Source of the DNA: Allofournierella_A excrementavium
GTDB taxonomy: Bacteria > Bacillota > Clostridia > Oscillospirales > Ruminococcaceae
Length of the DNA: 64,000 nucleotides
NCBI GenBank assembly: GCA_019120375.1
Contig: DWVE01000027.1
Coordinates: 62,001 to 126,000, forward strand
Reading direction: 5' to 3'
The translations under genes and the position numbers were made by a program. The notes under the pieces are model-generated. The model worked only from the letters and a program-made list of their open reading frames with translations, made no database searches and had not been told where the DNA came from. Each line of letters opens with the position of its first letter. Within the stretch, counting starts at the first letter, position 1. Positions 23,389 through 31,755 of this stretch are shown here, in pieces.

Positions 23389-24073
23389 GGCGCCCCGGCT
23401 GGACGCGCGCCTTGCCGCCGCGGCCCAGTTGGTGAAGCCCGGCGCCGCCGTGGCGGACATCGGCTGTGACCACGGCAAGCTGGCCATCTTTCTGGCAGTG
23501 ACCGGCCGCGCGAAGCGGGTCATCGCCGCCGACCTGCGCCCCGGCCCGCTGCAAACGGCGGCGGACAACTGCCGCCGCTGCGGCTGCGAGGGGGCGGTGG
23601 AGCTGCGCCTGGGGGACGGGCTCTCGGTCCTCGCCCCCGGCGAGGCGGACACCGTCGTGCTGGCGGGCGTGAGCGCCAAGACCACCATCGACATCCTTGC
23701 CGCCGCGCCCTGGGTGAAGACCCCGGGGACGCGGCTGGTCTGCGTGCCCGCCACCAAGGCCCCGGTGCTGCGCCGGTGGCTGTGGGAGCAGGGCTTTGAC
23801 ATCGAAGAGGAGCGGCTTGCCCTGGCGGCGGGCCGCTGGTACGCCGCCATCGGCGCGGTGTACACCGGCGAAACGCGCCGGGCGGACTGGACGGAGTGCA
23901 TGTTCGGCCGCTGGCGGCAGCTGCCGGGGGCGGAGGGCTACGAGGCCCAGCTGGCCCAAAAAGTGGAAAAGGTGCTGCGGGGCCTCGAACCCGGCAGCCC
24001 GGAATGGAAAGAGGCGGCAGCGCTGAACGAGCAGCTGCGCCGCCCGCAAGGAGCGGAACATGGCGAAAGTTGA
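23375..24073 (+). CDS. trmK: tRNA (adenine22-N1)-methyltransferase TrmK
   Basis: 232 residues, class I SAM-dependent methyltransferase of the TrmK (YqfN) family. Motif I VADIGCDHGKLAIFL, acidic loop IAADLRPGPLQTA and the product-binding region VVLAGVSAKTTIDIL are visible. The family usually has GMGG at the last site; here it reads AGVSA, a noticeable change. The C-terminal coiled-coil (QLAQKVEKVLRGL) is typical. It methylates A22 of tRNAs. The start is a TTG inside the DUF1858 gene with no clear ribosome site, so the exact start is uncertain. It overlaps nif3 by 14 nt, the usual trmK-nif3 pairing in Firmicutes. Confidence 0.87.
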   Translation: MATPEAPRLDARLAAAAQLVKPGAAVADIGCDHGKLAIFLAVTGRAKRVIAADLRPGPLQTAADNCRRCGCEGAVELRLGDGLSVLAPGEADTVVLAGVSAKTTIDILAAAPWVKTPGTRLVCVPATKAPVLRRWLWEQGFDIEEERLALAAGRWYAAIGAVYTGETRRADWTECMFGRWRQLPGAEGYEAQLAQKVEKVLRGLEPGSPEWKEAAALNEQLRRPQGAEHGES

Positions 24074-24806
24074 GGAAGTACTCCAGTTCATGCAGCAGCT
24101 GGCTCCCCGGGAGCTGGCCGCCTCGTGGGACAACGTGGGCGTTCTGGTGGACTGCGGCGCGGACGTGACCAGCATCTTGGTGGCGCTGGACATCACCGAC
24201 GAGGTGGTGGCCGAGGCGGAGATCCAGGGCTGCCAGCTCATCGTGGCCCACCACCCGGTGATCTTCCACCCGATGAAGCGCATCGGCAGGGGAGACGTGC
24301 CCTTCCGCATGATCAAAAAGAACATCTCGGGCCTGTGCGCCCACACCAACCTGGACGCGGCGGAGGGCGGCGTGAACGACATCCTCTGCAAGCTGTTCGG
24401 TGTCACCGGGGCCAAGGGCTTCGCCGAGGGCGGCATGGGCCGCATCGGCCAGATCCGCACCGTCAGCGCCGCCCAGCTGGCGGCCCAGTGCCAGTCCACC
24501 CTGAACGCGAAGGTGAAGTATGTGGACGCGGGCCGGCCCATCAACACCCTGGCGGTGCTGGGCGGCAGCGGCGACCACCTCATCGAGGAGGCGGTAGCCG
24601 CCGGGGCGGACGCCCTGCTCACCGGCGAGGCGGGCCACCACGACGCGCTGGACGCGAAGCGCCTGGGCCTTAGCCTCATCGTGGCCGGGCACTACGCCAC
24701 CGAATTCCCGGTGGTGCCGGTGCTGGCGGACAAACTTTCCCGCCGGTTCGCCGGTGTGCGGGTGCTGTGCAGCCGCCGCAACCGGGAGCCCTTTACCTAT
24801 TTATAA
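24060..24806 (+). CDS. Nif3-like dinuclear metal centre protein
   Basis: 248 residues, the short single-domain-insert form of the Nif3/YqfO family. Metal ligands are visible in LIVAHHPVIFHP and SGLCAHTNLDAAEGGVND, and late in GEAGHHDALDAKRLGLSLI and HYATE. Homologues form toroid hexamers with two metals per subunit; function is debated (GTP cyclohydrolase 1 type 2-like hydrolase). It follows trmK with a 14-nt overlap. Confidence 0.9.
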   Translation: MAKVEEVLQFMQQLAPRELAASWDNVGVLVDCGADVTSILVALDITDEVVAEAEIQGCQLIVAHHPVIFHPMKRIGRGDVPFRMIKKNISGLCAHTNLDAAEGGVNDILCKLFGVTGAKGFAEGGMGRIGQIRTVSAAQLAAQCQSTLNAKVKYVDAGRPINTLAVLGGSGDHLIEEAVAAGADALLTGEAGHHDALDAKRLGLSLIVAGHYATEFPVVPVLADKLSRRFAGVRVLCSRRNREPFTYL

Positions 24807-24819
24807 AGGAGAGGCCGTC

Positions 24820-25455
24820 ATGTTGGAGGACGAAAACCGCAGTTCCGTGGGCTATAACGAGGAGATGTTCGAGGGGGACGCCCCCTCCGACGAGCCGCTC
24901 AGTGCGGCCCCGGCGCGCCCTGCGGGCCAGGACCCGGCGGCCCTGCTCCAGCGGCAGCTGGCCCCCGGCGAGCAGCTGGTCTGGTGGGGGCAGCCGAAAA
25001 AGCTGCACGGCCCCCGCGGCGGCATGCAGAAGCTGTTCGCGGTGGTGTTCCTGGCCTTTGCCTGCTTCTGGGAAGTGAGCGCGCTGCAGGCCCTCTTTGT
25101 GGGCGGCGTGTTCGGCGTCATCTTCCCGCTGTTCGGCATCCCATTCATCGTGGTGGGACTGAAGATGCTGTTCCCCGGCCTCGGGGCCTCCCGCCGCCTG
25201 AGCCAGACGGCCTACGGCGTGACCACCCGGAGAGCCATCGCCGTGAGCGGCGGCCGTGTCACCGCCTGGGACCTGGACGCGGTGACCAGCGTGGAGAAGT
25301 TCTACTACCCCGACGGCACCGGCGATCTGGTGCTGTCCAACGGGCAGGTGGAACACTACTGGCACAACGGCCACAGCCACACCCGCGGGGTGACGCTGAC
25401 CTTCCACGGACTTTCCGACGTGGACGCCGCCGAGGCGGCCCTGCGCGCCCGCTGA
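24820..25455 (+). CDS. Membrane protein with bacterial PH-like domain
   Basis: 211 residues. An acidic, Ala/Pro-rich N-terminus (1-45), LAPGEQLVWWGQPKKL (the GExxxWxGxP motif preceding many bPH domains), two TM helices (about 68-85 and 92-115), then a C-terminal beta-rich segment YGVTTRRAIAVSGGRVTAWD with GTGDLVLSNG, the usual end of the bPH core. Probably cytoplasmic domain on the inner face of the membrane. Function unknown. AAAGGAGA site at 24805-24812; 13 nt after nif3, so in the same transcript. Confidence 0.7.
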   Translation: MLEDENRSSVGYNEEMFEGDAPSDEPLSAAPARPAGQDPAALLQRQLAPGEQLVWWGQPKKLHGPRGGMQKLFAVVFLAFACFWEVSALQALFVGGVFGVIFPLFGIPFIVVGLKMLFPGLGASRRLSQTAYGVTTRRAIAVSGGRVTAWDLDAVTSVEKFYYPDGTGDLVLSNGQVEHYWHNGHSHTRGVTLTFHGLSDVDAAEAALRAR

Positions 25456-25470
25456 AACGAAAACAAGCCA

Positions 25471-25498
25471 GCCGTGCCTGCCCGGCACGGCCTTTTTT
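25471..25498 (+). terminator. Terminator before rqcH
   Basis: GCCGTGC / GCACGGC stem followed by T6. It ends the trmK-nif3-PH unit. Confidence 0.85.
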
Positions 25499-25514
25499 AT
25501 GAGAGGTGAGACCC

Positions 25515-27266
25515 ATGGCACTGGATGCCGCCCTGCTGGCCCTGACCGCCGGCGAACTGAAAAACACCCTTCTGGACGCGAAGATCGACAAAATTTTCGA
25601 GCCCACCCGGGACGAGGTGCTGCTCACCCTGCGCACCCGCACCGATACCTTCAAGCTGCTGCTCAGCGCCCGCAGCGGCTCCGCCCGCATCTGCCTGACC
25701 AAGGAGACCTTCGAGAATCCCCAGACGCCTCCCAGCTTCTGCATGCTGCTGCGCAAGCACCTCACCGGCGGGCGGCTCACCGCCCTGGAGGTGGAGCCGG
25801 GAGACCGGCTGGTGTTCCTGCGCTTTTTGTGCACCAACGAGATGGGCGACCTGGTGGAGAATGTGCTGGCCGTGGAGCTGATGGGCCGCTATTCCAATCT
25901 GGTGCTCACCCAGAACGGACGCATCATCGACGCCCTCAAGCGGGTGGATTTTGAGGATTCCGACATCCGCCAGCTGCTGCCGGGCTTGCCCTACACCCTG
26001 CCCGCCAAGCCCGCCAAGGCGGACTTCTGCTCCATGACCTCCGCCCAGCTGGTGGAGGCCGCCTGCAAGCTGGATCTGCCGCTGCATCAGGCGCTCATCA
26101 AAAGCTGCGCCGGCGTGGGGCCGGTGGTGCTGCGGGAAGCTGTGTTCCGCGCCTTCGGCGGGGAGACCGCCCTGCTGGCCAGCGAGCTGGACGAAGACCG
26201 GCGCGCCGCGCTGACGACGGCTTTTGAGGCCATCCACGCCGACCGGCTGGCGGGAGGCAGGCCCTGCCTTGCCGCCGACGATGAGGGAAAACCGGTGGAG
26301 TTCAGCTTCACCGCTCTCACCCAGTACGGCGAGGGCCGCCTGCAGTTCTATGATAGCTTCAGCGAGATGCTGGAGGCCTACTACTGCCGCAAGGACCGGG
26401 CCGAGCGCCTGCGCCAGAAGAGCCGCGACCTGCACAAGACGGTGAAGAACCTCCACGAGCGGGCGGTGCGCAAGCAGGCGGCCCGCAAGGAGGAACTGGC
26501 CCAGAGCGGCAAGGCCGACCAGCTGCGCCTTTTCGGCGAGCTGCTGCAGGCCAACCTCTGGGCGGTGGAGAAGGGGGCCAAGAGCGTCACCGTCACCAAC
26601 TACTACAACGGCCAGCCGGTGACCATCCCCCTGGACGTGCGTCTCTCCGCCAGCGCCAACGCCCAGAAGTATTTCAAGGACTACAAGAAAAAGCAGACCG
26701 CCGCCAAGATGCTGGTCAAGCTGCTGGAGCAGGGCGAGCAGGAGATCGAGTATCTGGCCACCGTGCTCTACGAGGTGGAAACGGCCCCCGGCGAACAGGC
26801 CCTGGGGGAGATCCGCCAGGAGCTGAAGGGCCAGGGCTACCTCAAGTATTATAAGGTAAGGGACAAAAAGTCCAAGCCCGCCGACTTCTACCGCTACCGC
26901 TCCTCCGACGGCTTCCTCATCCTGGTGGGCCGCAACAACCTCCAGAACGAAAAGCTCACCCTCCACACCGCCCGGGGCAGGGACCTGTGGTTCCATGTGA
27001 AGAACGCCCCCGGCAGCCACACGGTGGTGATGAGCGAGGGGAAGGACATCCCCCTGGCCACCCAGAACGAGGCGGCCCAGCTGGCGGTGCTCCACTCCAG
27101 TCTGGCGGGCGGCGTGAAGGTGCCGGTGGACTACACCTTCGTCAAGAACATCCGCAAGACCGGCGACCTGCGCCCCGGCATGGTGCTCTATGAAAGCTAC
27201 GAGACCGCCTATGTTACCCCGGAGCCGGACCTGGCCCAGCGGCTGGCCCTGCCGCAAAACAGGTGA
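25515..27266 (+). CDS. rqcH: Rqc2-like NFACT protein RqcH
   Basis: 583 residues, the usual RqcH/FbpA length. Order: NFACT-N domain (MALDAALLALTAGELKNTLL through GRYSNLVLTQNGRIIDALKR), HhH region, a long coiled-coil middle (about 290-440, RAERLRQKSRDLHKTVKNLH), and NFACT-R (GRDLWFHVKNAPGSHTVVM, with NEAAQLAVLHSSL). RqcH binds obstructed 50S subunits and recruits tRNA-Ala to add Ala tails to stalled nascent chains. Formerly annotated as fibronectin-binding protein. The ATG at 25515 was preferred over the GTG at 25506 because of AGAGGTGAG spacing and the conserved N-terminus. Confidence 0.94.
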   Translation: MALDAALLALTAGELKNTLLDAKIDKIFEPTRDEVLLTLRTRTDTFKLLLSARSGSARICLTKETFENPQTPPSFCMLLRKHLTGGRLTALEVEPGDRLVFLRFLCTNEMGDLVENVLAVELMGRYSNLVLTQNGRIIDALKRVDFEDSDIRQLLPGLPYTLPAKPAKADFCSMTSAQLVEAACKLDLPLHQALIKSCAGVGPVVLREAVFRAFGGETALLASELDEDRRAALTTAFEAIHADRLAGGRPCLAADDEGKPVEFSFTALTQYGEGRLQFYDSFSEMLEAYYCRKDRAERLRQKSRDLHKTVKNLHERAVRKQAARKEELAQSGKADQLRLFGELLQANLWAVEKGAKSVTVTNYYNGQPVTIPLDVRLSASANAQKYFKDYKKKQTAAKMLVKLLEQGEQEIEYLATVLYEVETAPGEQALGEIRQELKGQGYLKYYKVRDKKSKPADFYRYRSSDGFLILVGRNNLQNEKLTLHTARGRDLWFHVKNAPGSHTVVMSEGKDIPLATQNEAAQLAVLHSSLAGGVKVPVDYTFVKNIRKTGDLRPGMVLYESYETAYVTPEPDLAQRLALPQNR

Positions 27267-27353
27267 CAATCGCCCTTTTGTCTGCTATACTGATAAAAAA
27301 CACCGGCCCGGCCCTTTCGGGGGCGGGGCTGTCCCCGGAAGGAGTGACCCTTG

Positions 27354-28004
27354 ATGTACTGCAAACAATGCGGAGCCTGCCTGCCCGACGGCACGGCCGC
27401 CTGCCCTGCCTGCGGCTGCCTGCTGGCCCCGGCCCCCGCGCCGGAAGCCCCCGCGGCGCAACCGAAGGAAAACGCCGCCCCGGCCCCTGAAGCCCCGGCG
27501 GTCCCCGGTGATGAAGCGCCCGCGGCCCTCGCGCCCGAAGCGCCCGCCCCGGAAGCGCCCGCGGCTCAGCCGCCCGTCTCCGGCCCTGTGCCCGGCAGCG
27601 TGCCGCCGCCCCGCTATCAGGTGCCCGCCTACGCCCGTCCCGCCGCCGGCGGTCCCGCCGGTCCCAACGGCCCGGTGAACGGCGCGCCCGCGCCCCAGCC
27701 CGGTCCTGCGCCTCAGCCCGGCAGCTATCCGCCGCCTCCCGCCGCGCCCCTGAGCCCCACCGTGGGCATGGGCGAGTGGCTGTGGAGCAGCATCGTGGCC
27801 GCCATTCCCGTCGTGGGCTTCATCGTGCTGCTGGTGTGGGCCTTCGGAGGCTCCACCAAGCTCTCCAAGCGCAACTGGGCCCGGGCCAACCTCATCCTCT
27901 ACGCCGTCATGGCGGTGGTGTATGTGGTGCTTTTCGTGCTGCTGATCGCGGTGGCCGGCTTGGCGCTGAGCGACCCCTATTATTACTATAATTACTATTA
28001 TTAA
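27354..28004 (+). CDS. Zinc-ribbon, Pro/Ala-rich two-TM membrane protein
   Basis: 216 residues. N-terminal zinc ribbon MYCKQCGACLPDGTAACPAC (four Cys in two CxxC pairs), a long disordered Pro/Ala linker (about 25-130), then two TM helices: AIPVVGFIVLLVWAFG and LILYAVMAVVYVVLFVLLI, joined by a basic loop STKLSKRNWARAN, the pattern of many zinc-ribbon membrane proteins in Clostridia (CD225/DUF4870-like). The extreme C-terminus is Tyr-rich (YYYYNYYY). AAGGAG site before the ATG. Function unknown. Confidence 0.78.
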   Translation: MYCKQCGACLPDGTAACPACGCLLAPAPAPEAPAAQPKENAAPAPEAPAVPGDEAPAALAPEAPAPEAPAAQPPVSGPVPGSVPPPRYQVPAYARPAAGGPAGPNGPVNGAPAPQPGPAPQPGSYPPPPAAPLSPTVGMGEWLWSSIVAAIPVVGFIVLLVWAFGGSTKLSKRNWARANLILYAVMAVVYVVLFVLLIAVAGLALSDPYYYYNYYY

Positions 28005-28032
28005 AGAAGGACGGGGCGGCCCTGCCGCCCAA

Positions 28033-28068
28033 ACGCCGCGGAAAAGGCCGCTTTTCCGCGGCGTTTTC
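28033..28068 (+). terminator. Terminator upstream of the ribosomal operon
   Basis: ACGCCGCGGAAAA / TTTTCCGCGGCGT stem with a 6-nt loop, then TTTTCC. It separates the zinc-ribbon membrane gene from the ribosomal promoter. Confidence 0.88.
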
Positions 28069-28138
28069 CGCCCCGAGAGGGCGTTGAACAAAACAGAGAA
28101 TTTTTTTTGAAAAATTCGATTTTTTTTACAAAAAGGTC

Positions 28139-28167
28139 TTGCAACGCCCGGCGGGGTGTGTTACAAT
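28139..28167 (+). promoter_or_regulatory. Promoter of the S10-spc-alpha operon
   Basis: TTGCAA (28139-28144), 17-bp spacer, TACAAT (28162-28167), preceded by a very AT-rich stretch (28100-28135) with A and T tracts typical of UP elements of ribosomal promoters. Confidence 0.82.
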
Positions 28168-28173
28168 AACACT

Positions 28174-28491
28174 CGGCTGCAAATGGCTTGTGTACCAAGC
28201 TGCGCAAGCCATGATATGCGTTGATGCGGGAGGTTGCCGTGGCAACACGGGTTTTTCCGCGGAGTATGTCCGATCTAGAACCGGGCGAAAGAATTACTGA
28301 GAGCAAAGGGATACGTACACGGTGCCGTCTGCGCGGTGTACCAATGTCCATCGCACTTTGCCACAGGTCTGTCCGGGGGAACTGCCTAGCGGTTCACCGG
28401 CTTTTCTCGTGCCAAAATGTGAAACACCCGGAGCAGTGTTCAGTGGTTTATCGGTCCGCCTAGGCACCAAATTTAACAGGAGGCGAACAAA
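28174..28491 (+). promoter_or_regulatory. Long 5-prime leader of the S10 operon
   Basis: About 318 nt between the predicted start and rpsJ without a convincing ORF. It contains a perfect 8-bp stem ATGGCTTG / CAAGCCAT (28183-28190 and 28205-28212) and further GC-rich inverted repeats. It is a good candidate for autogenous control by a ribosomal protein; the class could not be identified. Confidence 0.55.
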
Positions 28492-28803
28492 ATGGCAGTC
28501 AAGGAGAAAATCAGAATTCGTTTGCAGAGCTACGATCACCAGCTGATCGATGCCGCTGCGGAGAAGATCGTTGAGACCGCGAAGCGCACCGGCGCCCGCG
28601 TGTCCGGCCCGATCCCCCTCCCCACCGACAAGGAAGTGGTCACCATTCTGCGGGCTGTTCACAAGTACAAGGACAGCCGCGAGCAGTTTGAGAGCCGCAC
28701 CCACAAGCGTCTGATCGACATTCTGAAGCCGTCCAACAAGACGGTCGAGGCTCTCACGAGCCTGCAGCTCCCCGCCGGCGTCGAGATCGAGATCAAACTG
28801 TGA
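28492..28803 (+). CDS. rpsJ: 30S ribosomal protein S10
   Basis: 103 residues, full length. KIRIRLQSYDHQLIDAAAEK and the loop SGPIPLPTDKEVVTILR with THKRLIDILKP are diagnostic. It sits in the 30S head and also acts as NusE in antitermination. First gene of the ribosomal operon; the site ACAGGAGGCG is near-perfect. Confidence 0.98.
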   Translation: MAVKEKIRIRLQSYDHQLIDAAAEKIVETAKRTGARVSGPIPLPTDKEVVTILRAVHKYKDSREQFESRTHKRLIDILKPSNKTVEALTSLQLPAGVEIEIKL

Positions 28804-28954
28804 GCCCATTCCAATCAGTAAGGGCGGCCTGAGAGCTGCCAACTGCTGAACGGCAAACAGCGAGACTTCGCTCAAGACTCAAAGCGGAGAGGTCATGTTG
28901 GCGCTGACAGTTACTCACGGCGTCAACCAATAACCTTACAGGAGGAAAAGGAAA
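28804..28954 (+). other. Structured spacer between rpsJ and rplC
   Basis: 151 nt without an ORF, unusually long for this operon where most gaps are 10-20 nt. Several short inverted repeats are present (for example GGCGC / GGCGT flanking TGACAGTTACTCAC). Possibly a protein binding or mRNA processing site. Confidence 0.4.
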
Positions 28955-29587
28955 ATGCAAAAAGGTATCATCGGCAAGAAGCTGGGCATGACCCAGCTGT
29001 TCGACGAGAGCGGCAAGGTCGTTCCCGTGACCGTGATCGAGGCCGGCCCCTGCACCGTGGTGCAGAAGAAGACCGTCGAGAGCGACGGCTACCAGGCCGT
29101 GCAGCTGGGCTTCGGCGACATCGCCGCCCGCAAGGTCAACAAGCCCGCCAAGGGCCACTTTGACAAGGCGGACGTCGCCCCCAAGAAGACCCTGCGCGAG
29201 TTCCGTCTGGCCGACATCAGCGGCCTGAACGTGGGCGACATCCTGAAGGCCGACGTGTTCGCCGCCGGCGACCACATCGACGTCGTGGGCGTCAGCAAGG
29301 GCAAGGGCTACGCCGGCACCATCAAGCGCTGGAACGGCCATCGCCTGCGTGAGAGCCACGGCACCGGCCCCGTTTCCCGCCATGCCGGCTCCATGGGCCC
29401 CTGCTCCACCCCCAGCCGGGTGTTCAAGGGCAAGAAGCTGCCCGGTCATCTGGGCGCTGAGCGCGTCACCATCCAGAACCTCACGGTCGTCAAGGTGGAC
29501 GCCGAGAATAATCTGATCGCCATCAAAGGCGCGGTCCCCGGCCCCAAGGGCGCTGTGGTCTGCATCAGCGATAGCGTGAAGGCGTAA
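28955..29587 (+). CDS. rplC: 50S ribosomal protein L3
   Basis: 210 residues. Begins MQKGIIGKKLGMTQLFDESG, the universal bacterial L3 start, with the central loop RHAGSMGPCSTPSRVFKGKK reaching the peptidyl transferase centre (methylated Gln in some bacteria is not at issue here). One of the first proteins in 50S assembly. GGAGGAAAAGG site; rplD follows after 14 nt. Confidence 0.98.
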   Translation: MQKGIIGKKLGMTQLFDESGKVVPVTVIEAGPCTVVQKKTVESDGYQAVQLGFGDIAARKVNKPAKGHFDKADVAPKKTLREFRLADISGLNVGDILKADVFAAGDHIDVVGVSKGKGYAGTIKRWNGHRLRESHGTGPVSRHAGSMGPCSTPSRVFKGKKLPGHLGAERVTIQNLTVVKVDAENNLIAIKGAVPGPKGAVVCISDSVKA

Positions 29588-29601
29588 GGAGGGAAAGCAC
29601 A

Positions 29602-30225
29602 ATGGCAAAATTTGACGTTTTGGATATGAACGGCAAGAAAGTTTCCACCGTAGAGCTTTCCGACGCCGTGTTTGGGATCACCCCCAACGAGAAGGCTGTT
29701 CACGCCGCCGTGGTCAACTTCCTGGCCAACCAGCGGCAGGGCACCCAGAGCACCAAGACCCGCAGCGAGGTTTCCGGCGGCGGCCGCAAGCCCTGGCGTC
29801 AGAAGGGCACCGGTCATGCCCGTCAGGGTTCCACCCGCAGCCCGCAGTGGACTCACGGCGGCGTTGCCCTGGGCCCCAAGCCCCGTGACTACAGCTACCG
29901 CATCAACCGCAAGGTCAAGCGTCTGGCCATCCTGAGCGCCATCAGCGCCAAGGCTGCTGCCGGCGACATGATCCTGGTGGACAACCTGAGCGTGGCCGAG
30001 TACAAGACCAAGGCCGTGGTCAGCATGCTGAGCGCTGTGGGCGCCGGCAAGAAGAACCTGATCGTCACTCCCGCCGTGGAAGAGAAGCTGGTCAAGAGCG
30101 CCGCCAACATCCCCGGCGTCAAGACCACCGTCGCCACCAGCGTGAACACCTACGACGTCGTGAACGCCGACAAGTTCATCCTGAGCGTGGACGCGGCCAA
30201 GAAACTTGAGGAGGTTCTGGGCTGA
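29602..30225 (+). CDS. rplD: 50S ribosomal protein L4
   Basis: 207 residues, full length. The extended loop RSEVSGGGRKPWRQKGTGHA with ARQGSTRSPQWTHGG lines the exit tunnel and is where macrolide resistance changes occur; the sequence here is the wild-type motif. L4 can also act as autogenous regulator of S10 operons in some bacteria. Its stop overlaps the rplW start (TGATG). Confidence 0.98.
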   Translation: MAKFDVLDMNGKKVSTVELSDAVFGITPNEKAVHAAVVNFLANQRQGTQSTKTRSEVSGGGRKPWRQKGTGHARQGSTRSPQWTHGGVALGPKPRDYSYRINRKVKRLAILSAISAKAAAGDMILVDNLSVAEYKTKAVVSMLSAVGAGKKNLIVTPAVEEKLVKSAANIPGVKTTVATSVNTYDVVNADKFILSVDAAKKLEEVLG

Positions 30226-30518
30226 TGAAAACTGCACATGACATCATTCTGGCTCCCGTCATTACCGAGAACTCTATGATGGGCGTTGCCAACAAGAAGT
30301 ACACCTTCAAAGTGGCCACCGATGCCAACAAGGTCGAGATCGCCGACGCGGTCGAGAAGCTGTTCGGCGTGAAGGTCGAGAAGGTCAACACCATCAACGT
30401 GCGGGGCCGCTGGCGCCGCCAGGGCCTGCACGGCGGTTACACCGCTGCCAGCAAGAAGGCCATTGTCACCCTGAAAGAGGGCAGCAAGGGCATCGACTTC
30501 TTCGAGAGCATGGTCTAA
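30225..30518 (+). CDS. rplW: 50S ribosomal protein L23
   Basis: 97 residues, with ILAPVITENSMMGVANKKYT and VNTINVRGRWRRQG typical of bacterial L23 at the tunnel exit, the docking site for trigger factor and SRP. Translationally coupled to rplD. Confidence 0.97.
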   Translation: MKTAHDIILAPVITENSMMGVANKKYTFKVATDANKVEIADAVEKLFGVKVEKVNTINVRGRWRRQGLHGGYTAASKKAIVTLKEGSKGIDFFESMV

Positions 30519-30616
30519 GCTGCTCTTCGAAGGCAGCTCCTTTGAGCCTGAGCAAGGCTCGCGTATGGGGATATGACCCCGATAACAATTCATAAGTCAA
30601 AAAGGAGAATACCGCA
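30519..30616 (+). other. Spacer with three small hairpins between rplW and rplB
   Basis: 98 nt holding GAGCC / GGCTC around TGAGCAA, GGGGAT / ACCCC around ATG-type loop, and GCTGC / GCAGC. No ORF. Possibly an RNase processing or regulatory point. Confidence 0.4.
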
Positions 30617-31447
30617 ATGGCTATCAAAAAGTACAAGCCGACTACCCCGGGCCGCCGCGGCATGACTGTTACCGATTACAGCGTGCTGAGCAAGGTCGAG
30701 CCCGAGCGCAGCCTGCTGGAGCCCATGAAGAAGGCTTCCGGCCGCAACAACACCGGCCGCATCACCGTCCGCCACCATGGCGGCGGCAACCGCACCAAGT
30801 ACCGCGTGATCGACTTCAAGCGCAACAAGTTTGACGTGCCCGCCACTGTCAAGACCCTGGAGTACGATCCCAACCGTTCTGCTCACATCGCTCTCATCGA
30901 GTACGCCGACGGCGTCAAGAGCTACATCCTGGCTCCCGAGGGCCTGAAGGTGGGCGACACCGTGATGGCCGGCCCCAACGCCGACATCAAGCCCGGCAAC
31001 GCCCTGCCCTTCGCCAACATCCCCGTTGGTACCATCATCCACAACATCGAGCTGTACCCCGGCAAGGGCGGCCAGCTGGTGCGCAGCGCCGGCAACATGG
31101 CCCAGCTGATGGCTAAGGAGAACGGCTACGCCCTGATCCGTCTGCCCAGCGGCGAGATGCGCAACGTGCCCCTGAACTGCATCGCCACCATCGGCCAGGT
31201 CGGCAACGTGGACCATGAGAACGTCAACCTCGGCAAGGCCGGCCGCAAGCGCCACATGGGCTGGCGGCCCACCGTCCGCGGTTCCGTCATGAACCCCTGC
31301 GACCACCCCCACGGCGGCGGCGAAGGCAAGAGCCCTGTTGGCCGTCCCGGCCCTGTCACCCCCTGGGGCAAGCCTGCGATGGGTTACAAGACCCGCAAGC
31401 ATCATAACCGCTCTGACAAGTTCATTGTCAAGCGCGCCAACGGTTAA
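30617..31447 (+). CDS. rplB: 50S ribosomal protein L2
   Basis: 276 residues. Conserved RHHGGGNRTKYRVIDFKRNK early and the C-terminal MNPCDHPHGGGEGKSP with the catalytic-centre His. Most conserved large-subunit protein, needed for subunit association and peptidyl transfer. AAAGGAGAA site. Confidence 0.98.
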   Translation: MAIKKYKPTTPGRRGMTVTDYSVLSKVEPERSLLEPMKKASGRNNTGRITVRHHGGGNRTKYRVIDFKRNKFDVPATVKTLEYDPNRSAHIALIEYADGVKSYILAPEGLKVGDTVMAGPNADIKPGNALPFANIPVGTIIHNIELYPGKGGQLVRSAGNMAQLMAKENGYALIRLPSGEMRNVPLNCIATIGQVGNVDHENVNLGKAGRKRHMGWRPTVRGSVMNPCDHPHGGGEGKSPVGRPGPVTPWGKPAMGYKTRKHHNRSDKFIVKRANG

Positions 31448-31462
31448 GAGAGGAGAACGAAC

Positions 31463-31735
31463 ATGGGTAGAAGTGTTAAGAAAGGACCTTACGTCCTGCC
31501 TGTTCTGCTGAAGCGCGTTCAGGAGATGAACGCCGCCGGCGAGAAGCGGGTCCTGAAGACCTGGAGCCGGTCCTCCACCATTTTCCCGGATTTCGTCGGT
31601 CACACCTTCGCGGTGCACGACGGCCGCAAGCATGTGCCCGTTTATGTGACGGAAGATATGGTTGGCCACAAGCTGGGCGAGTTCGCCCCCACCCGTACCT
31701 TCAAGGGCCATGCCGGTTCCAAGACCGGTAAGTAA
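31463..31735 (+). CDS. rpsS: 30S ribosomal protein S19
   Basis: 90 residues, MGRSVKKGPYVLPVLLKRVQ and SRSSTIFPDFVGHTFAVHDG, typical S19 of the 30S head near the A-site finger. Follows rplB by 15 nt. Confidence 0.98.
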   Translation: MGRSVKKGPYVLPVLLKRVQEMNAAGEKRVLKTWSRSSTIFPDFVGHTFAVHDGRKHVPVYVTEDMVGHKLGEFAPTRTFKGHAGSKTGK

Positions 31736-31755
31736 GCAAAAGGAGGAGTAGAGCA

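Noticed and set aside
20764..23901. A long minus-strand frame opposite the DUF2142 and trmK genes
   Set aside because: Low-complexity Arg/Gln/His-rich translation and no ribosome site; the plus strand has TM helices and known motifs.
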